The notes under the pieces: generated by a model
Databases searched by the model: none
What the model saw: the letters and a program-made list of their open reading frames with translations, nothing else
Told to the model about the DNA's origin: nothing
NCBI RefSeq assembly: GCF_002873335.1
Contig: NZ_MCUW01000068.1
Location: 1-64,000 of the forward strand
From: Vibrio sp. 10N.286.49.B1
GTDB lineage: Bacteria > Pseudomonadota > Gammaproteobacteria > Enterobacterales > Vibrionaceae
Length of the DNA stretch: 64,000 nucleotides
Reading direction: 5' to 3'
Part shown: positions 9,748 through 16,760 of the stretch, in pieces
Position numbering within the stretch: the first letter of the stretch is position 1
How the letters are laid out: each line of letters begins with the position of its first letter
Program-made: the position numbers and the translations under genes

Positions 9748-9932
9748 TTCTTATCCTCAGGTTTTTCTAACCTTACTAAAGGATTAAAGCCCCTATCCTT
9801 ATGTTGAACCAGAAAGTCAGATATAGCATGTCGAACTATCCATGAAATAGACACCCCACTAACCCTAGCTAATTGTTGCAAGTCTTGGTGATGTGTTTGA
9901 GATAATGAGAATGTCGTACGAACAGATTTCAT
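9744..9932 (-). CDS. Ribbon-helix-helix (CopG-like) regulator
   Basis: A 62-residue protein whose core, RTTFSLSQTHHQDLQQLAR followed by ISWIVRHAISDFL, has the beta-helix-helix pattern of RHH/CopG/Arc regulators. Such proteins bind palindromic operators and usually repress their own operon. A perfect 11-bp inverted repeat at 9951-9981 just upstream is the obvious operator. It is the first gene of the RHH-ATPase-DUF4276 operon, so it probably controls expression of the cargo. Confidence 0.8.
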   Translation of the reverse strand: MKSVRTTFSLSQTHHQDLQQLARVSGVSISWIVRHAISDFLVQHKDRGFNPLVRLEKPEDKK

Positions 9933-9950
9933 ATTTAAACTAGGATTTTA

Positions 9951-9981
9951 TGTATAGTGATTCACAGTGCATCACTATACA
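9951..9981. promoter_or_regulatory. Palindromic operator of the cargo operon
   Basis: TGTATAGTGAT (9951-9961) and ATCACTATACA (9971-9981) are perfect inverted arms with a 9-bp spacer. They lie 19-49 bp upstream of the RHH start codon, where a self-repressor would bind. Confidence 0.65.
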
Positions 9982-10079
9982 CCACTCGACAACAAAAGGC
10001 AGCCTCACAAGAACGTGCTCACCAATCTTGGGCCACTTCATGTAAAGAAGTCAGAACAATTTTCTTTAATCAAAAGAAC

Positions 10080-10241
10080 CTACAAATTAGTTTTTTTATT
10101 TTCAAGCCTAGTCAAACGCTCATCCATCTTTTCCATCATCAGCCGCAACCACTTCACATCCGTTTTAAGCGCTATCCCTACACCAACACCGCTAGATAGC
10201 GCACTGACAGCGGCAATAATCACCGCTTGATACTCAGCCAT
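10080..10241 (-). CDS. Small membrane protein with charged C-terminal helix, 53 aa
   Basis: Starting at MAEYQAV (10241), the protein has one transmembrane segment (residues about 5-24, small residues and Gly) followed by an amphipathic charged helix rich in Lys, Arg, Glu and Met. The ATG lies inside the end of the upstream gene, as for most genes of this operon. It is the last gene of the late operon. The features fit a holin or spanin-type lysis accessory, but this is inference. In element 2 its position is taken by an unrelated 57-residue gene. Confidence 0.65.
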   Translation of the reverse strand: MAEYQAVIIAAVSALSSGVGVGIALKTDVKWLRLMMEKMDERLTRLENKKTNL

Positions 10242-10434
10242 TAAATTCATCCCGTATCGCTTCCCACAAACCAAGCAGTAACGGTGCTACCACACCAATC
10301 ACGCCACCTACTTGCACACCCTCAGGCGTAATGCTTGCCGTCAATAATTCAGGGTGACCAGTGGCAAGCGCTACACCCGCACCAATTAGCGCTAACCCTT
10401 TTTTCGTTGAGGGTTGATTCAAGTCTATTTTCAT
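10234..10434 (-). CDS. Small hydrophobic protein, holin-like candidate, 66 aa
   Basis: Two hydrophobic segments (about residues 13-27 and 42-57) separated by a short polar loop, with charged ends. A close homologue is kept in element 2 (22157-22363), showing it is a conserved part of this phage family. The GGAGTCACCCAA before the ATG provides a ribosome site. Location beside the muralytic gene and size suggest a holin; the exact role is unknown. Confidence 0.7.
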   Translation of the reverse strand: MKIDLNQPSTKKGLALIGAGVALATGHPELLTASITPEGVQVGGVIGVVAPLLLGLWEAIRDEFNG

Positions 10435-10450
10435 TTGGGTGACTCCTACT

Positions 10451-10540
10451 CTAGCCGTTGATGCGCTTCCAGATATACGCGCTGATTAAAGCGGTGAAAA
10501 TGCCCACCGCGACTCGTTGCATCATTTCTTTTTGATTCAT
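10451..10540 (-). CDS. 29-residue membrane protein
   Basis: A short gene starting with ATG at 10540, overlapping the stop of the muralytic gene (GTATGA). It encodes MNQKEMMQRVAVGIFTALIS and then AYIWKRING: a charged N-terminus, one membrane helix and a basic end. The protein sequence is identical in element 2 (22380-22469), although flanking DNA differs, which supports it as a real gene. The role is unknown; virion membrane or lysis protein are both possible. Confidence 0.7.
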   Translation of the reverse strand: MNQKEMMQRVAVGIFTALISAYIWKRING

Positions 10541-11013
10541 ACCAGGGCGACTCCTTGTTTCGCATCTGATAGCGAGTAATAACGCCCGACTTCCATAATC
10601 GACATGGCGTGAACCAAGCGAGCAAGCAATTCGTTATCGGCTAGGTTGAGCGCGGCGTTTGGTGAGACATTCAATTGCCCCGCCACGAACTGCGAGTAAT
10701 TCGCCGTGTCGTTTTCATGGCTTGGCGCCCAACGCCCGATAATCTCGTTGATGCTGTTTAGGCCATAGAGCATTTGATAATTGCGCACGAGTTTGGCCGC
10801 TGCTCGAAAACCGTATTTGTGATCGGAAAAAGTCTCAAAGGCTTTGTCTTGCGATGGGGTGACTTTGCCCGTCCATGCGTTGTTACTGATTCGAATATTG
10901 AGCGGGTTGTTATTGCGTATCCCGCGATTGAGTTGTGATTTCACGATCTTTACTCCTTGCGGCGCGCCCCACATTAGCGCACCGATTAGCACAATGATGA
11001 TTAACGCTCGCAT
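10537..11013 (-). CDS. Membrane-anchored muralytic (lytic transglycosylase/lysozyme-like) protein
   Basis: A 158-residue protein with an N-terminal membrane anchor (residues 2-17). A phage peptidoglycan-hydrolase-like domain begins RGIRNNNPLNIR; the NNNPxNIR motif and the later FSDHKYGFRAAAKLV segment are typical of virion-associated lytic enzymes. It probably digests peptidoglycan during entry or exit. A frameshifted fragment of the same gene remains in element 2 at 22466-22700. The start lies 6 bp after the preceding gene. Confidence 0.75.
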   Translation of the reverse strand: MRALIIIVLIGALMWGAPQGVKIVKSQLNRGIRNNNPLNIRISNNAWTGKVTPSQDKAFETFSDHKYGFRAAAKLVRNYQMLYGLNSINEIIGRWAPSHENDTANYSQFVAGQLNVSPNAALNLADNELLARLVHAMSIMEVGRYYSLSDAKQGVALV

Positions 11014-11019
11014 AATGGG

Positions 11020-11730
11020 TTACTCTGGCTCGTCAAATTTTACGGCTACCCAAACTTTGCTGATGGATATGTCCACATCGTTTTGATAGACCGTGGTACC
11101 ACTTGCCGCGCCCAAATCAACACTATTCCCCTGCCCTAAAACAGTGGTACGCAGCACTAAATTAAAATCGTTTTGTGCTGTATCGGAATAAAGCGCTCGC
11201 TCAACAAAGTGGTTGAAATGGACGCTCCCGACAATTGAAAGACCACCCTCATTTATGACGGCTGGTACCTGCGCCAACGTTGCATTTTGTTGATATTGAC
11301 CACTTAGCTGCAATTCATAATCAACAACAAGATTGCCGCCACTGTCCGCGCAACTTTGTACAGCGGCTAATGCGTCACCCGACAAGCCGATAGATTTGCT
11401 CACATGCAATGAGATCTCAAAGCCCATCACGTTCCACCACTCAGAAGATACGTATTGCTGCATATCTTCAAACGCCGTAAACAAGTTAAAATACAAACCG
11501 TCATCGTCATGTTCGTAGAGGCGTTGGTTATAGCCACTCGCGTCATCTTGATAGTCACGGCCTAAACGGTACTCAATTGGATAAGGTATCGAGAACGGGT
11601 AAACCGATTTAAGGCTGACCGCCGCCGTCAAATCCGGTGGCGCAGAGCCACCAAATTGACTCAATAGGCCATAGAGAAATTCAATTTTGTTGCGGCTGCT
11701 CCCCGTTGGCAGCTCTGGAAGGTTGGACAT
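11020..11730 (-). CDS. Putative virion protein (spike/vertex candidate), 236 aa
   Basis: A soluble 236-residue protein without signal peptide or membrane segment, rich in beta-prone and aromatic residues (for example YEHDDDGLYFNLF, EISLHVSKSIGLSG). It sits among structural genes between a repeat protein and the muralytic protein. I see no enzymatic motif. Position and size suit a vertex or receptor-binding protein, as spike proteins diverge fastest in this phage group. The call is positional. Confidence 0.55.
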   Translation of the reverse strand: MSNLPELPTGSSRNKIEFLYGLLSQFGGSAPPDLTAAVSLKSVYPFSIPYPIEYRLGRDYQDDASGYNQRLYEHDDDGLYFNLFTAFEDMQQYVSSEWWNVMGFEISLHVSKSIGLSGDALAAVQSCADSGGNLVVDYELQLSGQYQQNATLAQVPAVINEGGLSIVGSVHFNHFVERALYSDTAQNDFNLVLRTTVLGQGNSVDLGAASGTTVYQNDVDISISKVWVAVKFDEPE

Positions 11731-11732
11731 GG

Positions 11733-12428
11733 TTAATACTCCAAGACTTGAACGGCATCCGGCGCCGTTCCTGTTAGTTCAATTAGCGCGGTGCTGTCTA
11801 AACGGATTTGCTCACCTGCGGCCAATTCAAAGCCCATCAAATCAATAAGCCCTGTATTGGTGGATTTCGCTTTTATCCACACGCCTTTACGCATGGTATT
11901 GGCGGGAATAGAAAGCGGGACTTCACCGATATGAGCATTTAGGTTGCCACTGACCTCAAGCACCACTTTCGGCAAGGTACTTACCGCGAGGCTTTGCCCT
12001 GCTTTGATTTCTACTGGGGGCAGAGAATCCACACCAAGCGATTGATTGTTTTCAATCTGCATCTTTGGCATTGAGCTAATGGTGACCTGTTGCCCCTGCG
12101 CAATTTCAACGGCAGGTAACGCACTCACTTCGATTTGCTGATCATCATCAATCTGCATTTTCGGCATGGTTTGAATATCGAGCTTTTGACCTTCGATAGG
12201 CGCAGTGAAATCCCCCACGCCATGCTCTAGGCTTAAGCGACCTTCACCACTGAGCAGAACGCGCCCCAATTTTTTGCCGTATCGAAAAACAGAACGATTA
12301 AGCAAAGTCACGCGCTCGCCTGTTTCATCCATTTCAACGGTGAGTTTGCCGCTAATGGATTCCACAAACAGCCACGTTGATTCCAAGGTGACAGGGATAG
12401 GTTGCCCTTTAATAAGTTCTACAATCAT
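11733..12428 (-). CDS. Virion protein with 16-residue beta repeats, 231 aa
   Basis: The middle of the protein (about residues 78-157) has five consecutive repeats of about 16 residues following the pattern xxxQxLxVxxLPxVEI, for example QQIEVSALPAVEI and QSLGVDSLPPVEI. Such regular beta repeats form solenoids or fibre shafts. N- and C-terminal domains (residues 1-75 and 160-231) are globular. The start overlaps the preceding stop (ATGA). A spike, penton or fibre role is likely but not proven. Confidence 0.6.
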   Translation of the reverse strand: MIVELIKGQPIPVTLESTWLFVESISGKLTVEMDETGERVTLLNRSVFRYGKKLGRVLLSGEGRLSLEHGVGDFTAPIEGQKLDIQTMPKMQIDDDQQIEVSALPAVEIAQGQQVTISSMPKMQIENNQSLGVDSLPPVEIKAGQSLAVSTLPKVVLEVSGNLNAHIGEVPLSIPANTMRKGVWIKAKSTNTGLIDLMGFELAAGEQIRLDSTALIELTGTAPDAVQVLEY

Positions 12429-12943
12429 TTGCGCATCGCCTTCACTAGAACAAAGCCCAGTACCAACACAATGATGCCCATGAGGATTAATTGCTGTTGG
12501 TTCAATTCGCTTTGTCCGTTGTCTTGTTTGAACTTGGCAAGCTCGGTTAACTTGTTCAGGTTCTCGCTGTTTTGTGAGGCCTGATTCCCCGCAAGCCCTG
12601 CCATCATTTGTAAGTGTTCGCTGTTTGATGCGCTGTATTCTTCCAGCGCTCCCGCGGCGAACTTCAATGAGTTCTCGGTGTTTCTGTCGACTAATTCGAG
12701 TGACTGTTTACCAAAGTCGAGGGATTCGCTTACCGTGTTCCCTGCAAACTCAAAGGACTCATCAAGCGCATCGCCTGCAAACTCAAATGACTTGGCAACG
12801 CTGCCGTGATCGGTGACCGTGGCGTTAATGGTTGAACCTTCAATGCCACTCAGCGCCACGCCTAAGTTGTCACCGCTAATAGCATTTTGACTACTGGTGT
12901 TCTTTGTACTGGTGCTATTGCTTGAACTGGAACTGCCGCCCAT
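12425..12943 (-). CDS. Membrane-anchored virion protein with hendecad repeats, 172 aa
   Basis: An N-terminal Ser/Thr/Asn-rich segment is followed by 11-residue repeats (SFEFAGDALDE, SFEFAGNTVSE, SLKFAAGALEE) that suggest a coiled coil. A C-terminal membrane helix (about residues 151-168) with a basic KAMRK tail follows. This layout, stalk outside and anchor in a membrane, fits a protein linking the internal membrane to the capsid or vertex of a PM2-like virion. The function is inferred from architecture and position. Confidence 0.55.
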   Translation of the reverse strand: MGGSSSSSNSTSTKNTSSQNAISGDNLGVALSGIEGSTINATVTDHGSVAKSFEFAGDALDESFEFAGNTVSESLDFGKQSLELVDRNTENSLKFAAGALEEYSASNSEHLQMMAGLAGNQASQNSENLNKLTELAKFKQDNGQSELNQQQLILMGIIVLVLGFVLVKAMRK

Positions 12944-12946
12944 GCG

Positions 12947-13321
12947 CTACACCTCCCAACGTAAAAATTCGTGGTCACCGTGTTGGCTAATCTTCACATC
13001 ACCAAGACGCTTTAATAGCCGTGCGACCAATGGAAAATAGGTGCGGGTTGAAATAGCACTCAAGCCAGAACGTTTGACATATTCGGCAAGCTCTCGCGTG
13101 GCATCCACCGCACCATTGCCTGATACCGCCCAAATGAAATAGGCATTGCCCATTACTTCCCCTGCCACCGTTAACCGATAATCGTCACCGGACAATTCAT
13201 ACACGCTGACACGACCGCCTTTGATTTCGTGTTTCATCACGTCAAAGTCATTCGGGCAGGCACGAAAGGCAGGTTTGAGGCGTTCAATCGCGCTCGGTGA
13301 TTCGGTGACAATTGAGATCAT
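12947..13321 (-). CDS. Conserved phage protein, weakly acetyltransferase-like, 124 aa
   Basis: The start MISIVTES at 13321 overlaps the stop of the preceding gene (AAATGA); a longer frame to 13375 would run through that gene. The central GNAYFIWAVSGNGAVDATRE and the following helix then TYFPLVARLLKRLGD faintly resemble a GNAT fold, but the acyl-CoA motif is not clear. It is soluble and lies in the structural operon. The function is unknown. Confidence 0.55.
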   Translation of the reverse strand: MISIVTESPSAIERLKPAFRACPNDFDVMKHEIKGGRVSVYELSGDDYRLTVAGEVMGNAYFIWAVSGNGAVDATRELAEYVKRSGLSAISTRTYFPLVARLLKRLGDVKISQHGDHEFLRWEV

Positions 13322-13509
13322 TTCAGCACCTTGAGCGCAAATACCGCTATCAACGCCACACCCACAATCAGCCACGGGTTTACGCCGCCGCCCATGTTGA
13401 TGCCGCCAATGGATTGCCCTGATTGGTTACTACTTTTTGCGGTAGAGGGACCAGCACTGCCACCCGTTAAACCACCACCGCCCGTTAAACTGGTCATTGC
13501 TCCAAACAT
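13318..13509 (-). CDS. Small Gly/Ser-rich membrane protein, 63 aa
   Basis: A Gly- and Ser-rich N-terminal two thirds is followed by a C-terminal membrane helix (NPWLIVGVALIAVFALKVLK). The start is coupled to the end of the 43-residue gene (TGATATG). Several small single-span proteins of this type make up the inner membrane of PM2-like virions; assignment to that group is by position and shape. Confidence 0.6.
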   Translation of the reverse strand: MFGAMTSLTGGGGLTGGSAGPSTAKSSNQSGQSIGGINMGGGVNPWLIVGVALIAVFALKVLK

Positions 13510-13510
13510 A

Positions 13511-13642
13511 TCAACCCTTCTTAAACCAGATAATCAGCGCAAGAATAGCGATGATTTGCCAAGCGGTTTTATTCACGCCTTGAGCGGAAAAATAACCACT
13601 GGCAAACACCACCCCCGCCACGCCTAAATAGAGAAAAGGCAC
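13511..13642 (-). CDS. 43-residue membrane protein with GTG start
   Basis: The GTG at 13642 shares one base with the TAG stop of the previous gene, and an AGGAGG lies at the right distance inside that gene. This start gives MPFLYLGVAGVVFASG and a second hydrophobic segment (TAWQIIAILALIIWF) before a KKG end. The longer ATG frame (13723) overlaps the upstream gene in another frame and is rejected. A virion membrane protein is likely. Confidence 0.65.
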   Translation of the reverse strand: MPFLYLGVAGVVFASGYFSAQGVNKTAWQIIAILALIIWFKKG

Positions 13643-13989
13643 TACTTGCCTCCTTTCATGGCGACATAAGCCCCACCCAATACGACCACCATGATCAACA
13701 CCACAATCATGAGTGTTTGCCACTGCACCCCTTGCCCACCTGTTTGCACAGGGGCACCATTGGGTTGCTGATAGTCGTTATTGTTGGATCGGTTTTCGTC
13801 AGGGTTGGACGTTTTAGCGCGGTCTAACTCGTCATCCATTTTGATGCCAAGCCAATCACCACCAAAGCCGCCGACCACATCGACTGCACCGCCTACAATC
13901 TCGCCCGTACTTTCCACTAAGCTGTCCCACCACCCCGAACTGGTCGAGGTGGCCGCGCCTGTCGAAAGATATTCGTCAGGGTATGCCAT
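13642..13989 (-). CDS. Membrane-anchored virion protein, 115 aa
   Basis: A soluble N-terminal part with GGAVDVVGGFGGDW is followed by an Asn/Gln-rich linker and a C-terminal membrane helix (about residues 90-110, TLMIVVLIMVVVLGGAYVA) ending MKGGK. It directly follows the capsid gene. The arrangement resembles the major or minor membrane proteins that line the PM2 capsid interior. The assignment is inference. Confidence 0.6.
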   Translation of the reverse strand: MAYPDEYLSTGAATSTSSGWWDSLVESTGEIVGGAVDVVGGFGGDWLGIKMDDELDRAKTSNPDENRSNNNDYQQPNGAPVQTGGQGVQWQTLMIVVLIMVVVLGGAYVAMKGGK

Positions 13990-14000
13990 GAGTCACCCCC

Positions 14001-14834
14001 TTATTTCGGTTGAGAAATCACGCCCACTTGCTCGATCGCTTCAATCAATACCGGAATGCTGCCCGCCGCTGATTTCTCGATCTCAAACTGCAATTGTTTA
14101 TAGGCGTTAGTTGGCAAGCGCCCCTCAACACCAAAGCCGGTACGAACGAAGTCCAAAGAAAACCAGTCTTCATTTTGTTCAAGCTCAGAAAGGGCAAGGT
14201 CAAAGGCGTTATCGACTTTATTGACGTTCATTTCTTCCACGTCATCACGCAGTACGCGAACACGGTCGATAGAGCTGTCTTTAAAGTGAATACGTTTTAG
14301 CGATAAGGCAGGGGAACGCTCTGAAAAATCAAACGGCGTTCGACCTGTCGCACTCGCAAACCACGTCAGCGAGTAAATACGAGGCAAGTAGATACGTGTT
14401 GATTGCGCCGCCGTTGAATGGGCACGAGCACGGATACTTGGTGGATTAACGCCACCCGCTTTAGGGGCGAGCTGAATGTAAACAAACCAAATTTCACCGT
14501 TCAGTGTCACTAGCTCACCCGTACGAACGCCCGCTTTTGTGCGCAGTTTTAGATCAGCAAATGGAATGACATAACGACCGGACGATTGGTATTGCTTACG
14601 ATGTTCCTGAAGGTCAACAAGATCTTGTCCGGTGAGGTTGTACACCTCTTTACCGTTCAAGGTAATACGCACACGCTCAATATCGGCAGGGTCAGCAATA
14701 TCAGTAACTAACTCAATAGACTGATAAGTAGGACCACTAACAAGGCGCAGTGTGGCTTGGTTGCCCCAATTCACACCCTCAACAGGGTCTAAATCACGAG
14801 GACGTGGGTTAAATGGTGTCGTGAGTAGTTCCAT
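14001..14834 (-). CDS. Major capsid protein, PM2 P2-like double jelly roll
   Basis: The 277-residue product resembles the corticovirus PM2 capsid protein P2 (269 residues). After a short N-terminus, SGPTYQSIELV is followed by DIERVRITLNGKEVYNLTG, then QDLVDLQEHRKQY, a run that parallels the P2 text around its VELDG segment. Later, LSLKRIHFKDSSIDRVRVLRDD and the DWFSLDFVRTG segment parallel the second jelly roll. It is soluble with mainly beta composition and lies next to the packaging ATPase and membrane genes. The similarity was judged by eye; a profile search or structure prediction would settle it. Confidence 0.75.
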   Translation of the reverse strand: MELLTTPFNPRPRDLDPVEGVNWGNQATLRLVSGPTYQSIELVTDIADPADIERVRITLNGKEVYNLTGQDLVDLQEHRKQYQSSGRYVIPFADLKLRTKAGVRTGELVTLNGEIWFVYIQLAPKAGGVNPPSIRARAHSTAAQSTRIYLPRIYSLTWFASATGRTPFDFSERSPALSLKRIHFKDSSIDRVRVLRDDVEEMNVNKVDNAFDLALSELEQNEDWFSLDFVRTGFGVEGRLPTNAYKQLQFEIEKSAAGSIPVLIEAIEQVGVISQPK

Positions 14835-14837
14835 AGT

Positions 14838-14966
14838 TTAAAACCACCCTGATTTACCATTGATTTGTTCTTTGAGCGGGTTAAGTGCGCTCACATTGTT
14901 GATCATCGCTAATGCGACCAGAACGGCCACAACCGTGAACAACATGGTTTTGTGTTTTGCTTGCAT
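14838..14966 (-). CDS. 42-residue single-span membrane protein
   Basis: ATG at 14966 is preceded by AGGGGAAACC. The product is MQAKHKTMLFTVVAVLVALA then MINNVSALNPLKEQINGKSGWF: a basic N-terminus, one membrane helix and a polar tail. The stop is three bases before the capsid start, so translation is coupled. It is the first gene of the virion operon downstream of the twin palindromes. PM2 virions contain several proteins of this size. Confidence 0.7.
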   Translation of the reverse strand: MQAKHKTMLFTVVAVLVALAMINNVSALNPLKEQINGKSGWF

Positions 14967-15045
14967 GGTTTCCCCTGTTTCACAACGTTGGAAATAAAAT
15001 GAGTTTTAATAAAAACAGTAAAATGTCATATCGTCACGATGTTTG

Positions 15046-15077
15046 AACCTATAGGTAGAACTTTCAACCTATAGGTT
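15046..15077. promoter_or_regulatory. Twin palindromes upstream of the virion operon
   Basis: ACCTATAGGT occurs twice, at 15047-15056 and 15067-15076, exactly 20 bp apart. The right copy extends to a perfect 12-bp palindrome. The sites lie in the only sizeable gap between ATPase and virion genes (14967-15087), on the upstream side of the first virion gene. Two sites on the same face of DNA suggest a dimeric regulator of a late promoter. Confidence 0.5.
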
Positions 15078-15087
15078 GGAATGAGCG

Positions 15088-15837
15088 TTAACGGTAGTTT
15101 CTAGAGAGCATTTTTCCAGTTTCACAATTCAATGCGCCCCGTTCTAGGTTGCCAATACCATCACGTACAATTAAGTATTCAGCAATAGCCTTGCCTATTC
15201 GCTGCTTGTTTACTTTCGCGCTTTTGAGATCAGCTATTTCATTGGAGTGAATCCCTTTTTGCTTGGCTACCCAATCGGCATCAACACCGGAATTTACCGC
15301 CCCTAACCACCAAATGGATGATTGGTTGGTCACGGTTTTAGGCACTTCTTGCCCACGCTGAAAAATAGTGTGTACCACATGCCCAAATTGACGCCCACCA
15401 CGCAGCAATTCACCCGTTTTTCCCTCCAGTTTGCCCGAGGTTTCCGCGCAGCTTGCCAACTCTTCAATCACCACATGCAATTTAGGTTTGAATCCATCCC
15501 CTAGCGCCCAAGCTATCGTGCTAAATAACTCAAGCTCAGACATGCACGCCCCTTTTGGAGGAATGTAAGCCAACTTAAACGCGCACCCCATGCGGCGCCC
15601 TTGCACCGCCGCTTTAATGAATTGGGCTGGGTCGGAAAACCCATGGCACATTTGCCCGTGAAATTTACTCCCTGCATAATTTCGGTATGGGTCAAAGAAC
15701 AGCGTTTGTGCTTTCTTGGGAACCAATCCAATGTGTTTTACTGCACTGGTTTTGCCACTGCCTGTACCCCCTAAATAAACCGTATGTTCAGCATCAAGAG
15801 CAGGGTTAGAATTAATCGGATTTACGAGTAACGGCAT
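15088..15837 (-). CDS. Genome-packaging ATPase, PM2/PRD1 P9-like (FtsK/HerA family)
   Basis: A 249-residue ATPase with Walker A GGTGSGKTS at residues 23-31, Walker B LHVVIEEL near 120, and the downstream GRQFGHVVHTIFQRGQEVPKT segment typical of the packaging ATPases of double-jelly-roll phages. It would translocate DNA into the preformed capsid at the vertex. The AGGAGG before ATG supports the start, which lies within the end of the preceding gene. Together with the capsid gene it defines the element as a membrane-containing icosahedral phage. Confidence 0.85.
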   Translation of the reverse strand: MPLLVNPINSNPALDAEHTVYLGGTGSGKTSAVKHIGLVPKKAQTLFFDPYRNYAGSKFHGQMCHGFSDPAQFIKAAVQGRRMGCAFKLAYIPPKGACMSELELFSTIAWALGDGFKPKLHVVIEELASCAETSGKLEGKTGELLRGGRQFGHVVHTIFQRGQEVPKTVTNQSSIWWLGAVNSGVDADWVAKQKGIHSNEIADLKSAKVNKQRIGKAIAEYLIVRDGIGNLERGALNCETGKMLSRNYR

Positions 15838-16255
15838 CGCGCTTATCCTCCTGAACCTTTTTCACTTCCAATGCGGTGATTTGTTTTTTAGACGCCCACC
15901 ACAAACCCAAGATAGCCAAGACTAGGGTCATGACATTCATGTAGTCGCCGCATTGCTCCAACACCGCGCCACCGTATTGCTTGGCAACAGGGCGAGCCGC
16001 TGCAATGACGCTTTGCTTGGCGCGTTCATCAAATGAAAAATCAATGTCTTTCATAATGGAGACCGCTTGCTCAACCACCACTAAACCAGTCGTCACCAAT
16101 GCGTCGAACGCCTCACTTACATCGGCTTCCTGCTCTTGCTCTGTCGCATTGGGCTGACCGTCAACGGACGCTGGCGCTTCAGATTGAAGGTTAGCCACAT
16201 ACACATCGAGCGCGGCGAGGTTATCAGGACAGCTTTCAACCGTTGAATCACTCAT
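15812..16255 (-). CDS. Membrane protein with acidic N-terminus, 147 aa
   Basis: The start at MSDSTVES (16255) overlaps the preceding stop (ATGA); the longer frame to 16345 is not used. Acidic N-terminal 45 residues precede a helical region, one membrane segment (about residues 112-128, MNVMTLVLAILGLWWAS) and a charged C-terminus. It is unknown and located between a zinc-ribbon membrane protein and the packaging ATPase, so it could belong to the packaging vertex. Confidence 0.6.
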   Translation of the reverse strand: MSDSTVESCPDNLAALDVYVANLQSEAPASVDGQPNATEQEQEADVSEAFDALVTTGLVVVEQAVSIMKDIDFSFDERAKQSVIAAARPVAKQYGGAVLEQCGDYMNVMTLVLAILGLWWASKKQITALEVKKVQEDKRDAVTRKSD

Positions 16256-16760
16256 GATTAGCTTCCCCCTGGTTAACTTTATTCGCTGCCAACATGCGTT
16301 TAACCGCAAACAACAACACAAGGACGAGCCCCAAACACGCGCCAACCTTTAGAAATTGCGGTTGAAGACGGTTTTCTGGTAATGGTGCTTTATCCGCTGT
16401 CGTTTCGGTTGAAAGCGTTGGTTCAATGGGGGTAACGTCGGTTGATTCAACCAATTCTGACTCATCACTGATTTCGGCTTTTTCCGGTGGCTCAATAGAG
16501 GTTTCAACCTTATCGGGCGCGGCTGGGAGCAAATCAGGGGACGCTTGCATGTGCTCGGTACAATAGGCGCTAACGCTCTTGCTCATTGATGCGTTTCCGC
16601 AGTTTGGGCACTTGTAGTACAGCAATCCCAAATTGCGCCCATTCTTAACGGTTTCGCCAGAATCAATGAGTTTACCTTCACCAATCATATGAACGGTTGA
16701 ATTTGTATGGCAGACAGGGCAAGACACATGCCCCCGTACTGGGTTGGGTGTTTTACTCAT
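16248..16760 (-). CDS. Zinc-ribbon protein with C-terminal membrane segment, 170 aa
   Basis: The start MSKTPNPVRG at 16760 overlaps the stop of the upstream gene. Two CxxC pairs, CPVCHT (about residue 14) and CPNCGN (about residue 50), form a zinc ribbon. They are followed by a long acidic Glu/Pro/Thr linker and one membrane helix (about residues 140-160). The pattern suggests a membrane-tethered DNA- or protein-binding module. The function is unknown. Confidence 0.65.
   Translation of the reverse strand: MSKTPNPVRGHVSCPVCHTNSTVHMIGEGKLIDSGETVKNGRNLGLLYYKCPNCGNASMSKSVSAYCTEHMQASPDLLPAAPDKVETSIEPPEKAEISDESELVESTDVTPIEPTLSTETTADKAPLPENRLQPQFLKVGACLGLVLVLLFAVKRMLAANKVNQGEANHE

Noticed and set aside
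8000..9932. Classical toxin-antitoxin system
   Set aside because: The RHH protein could be an antitoxin, but its partner is a full RecF-like ATPase coupled to DUF4276 rather than a small toxin; a regulated defence operon fits better.
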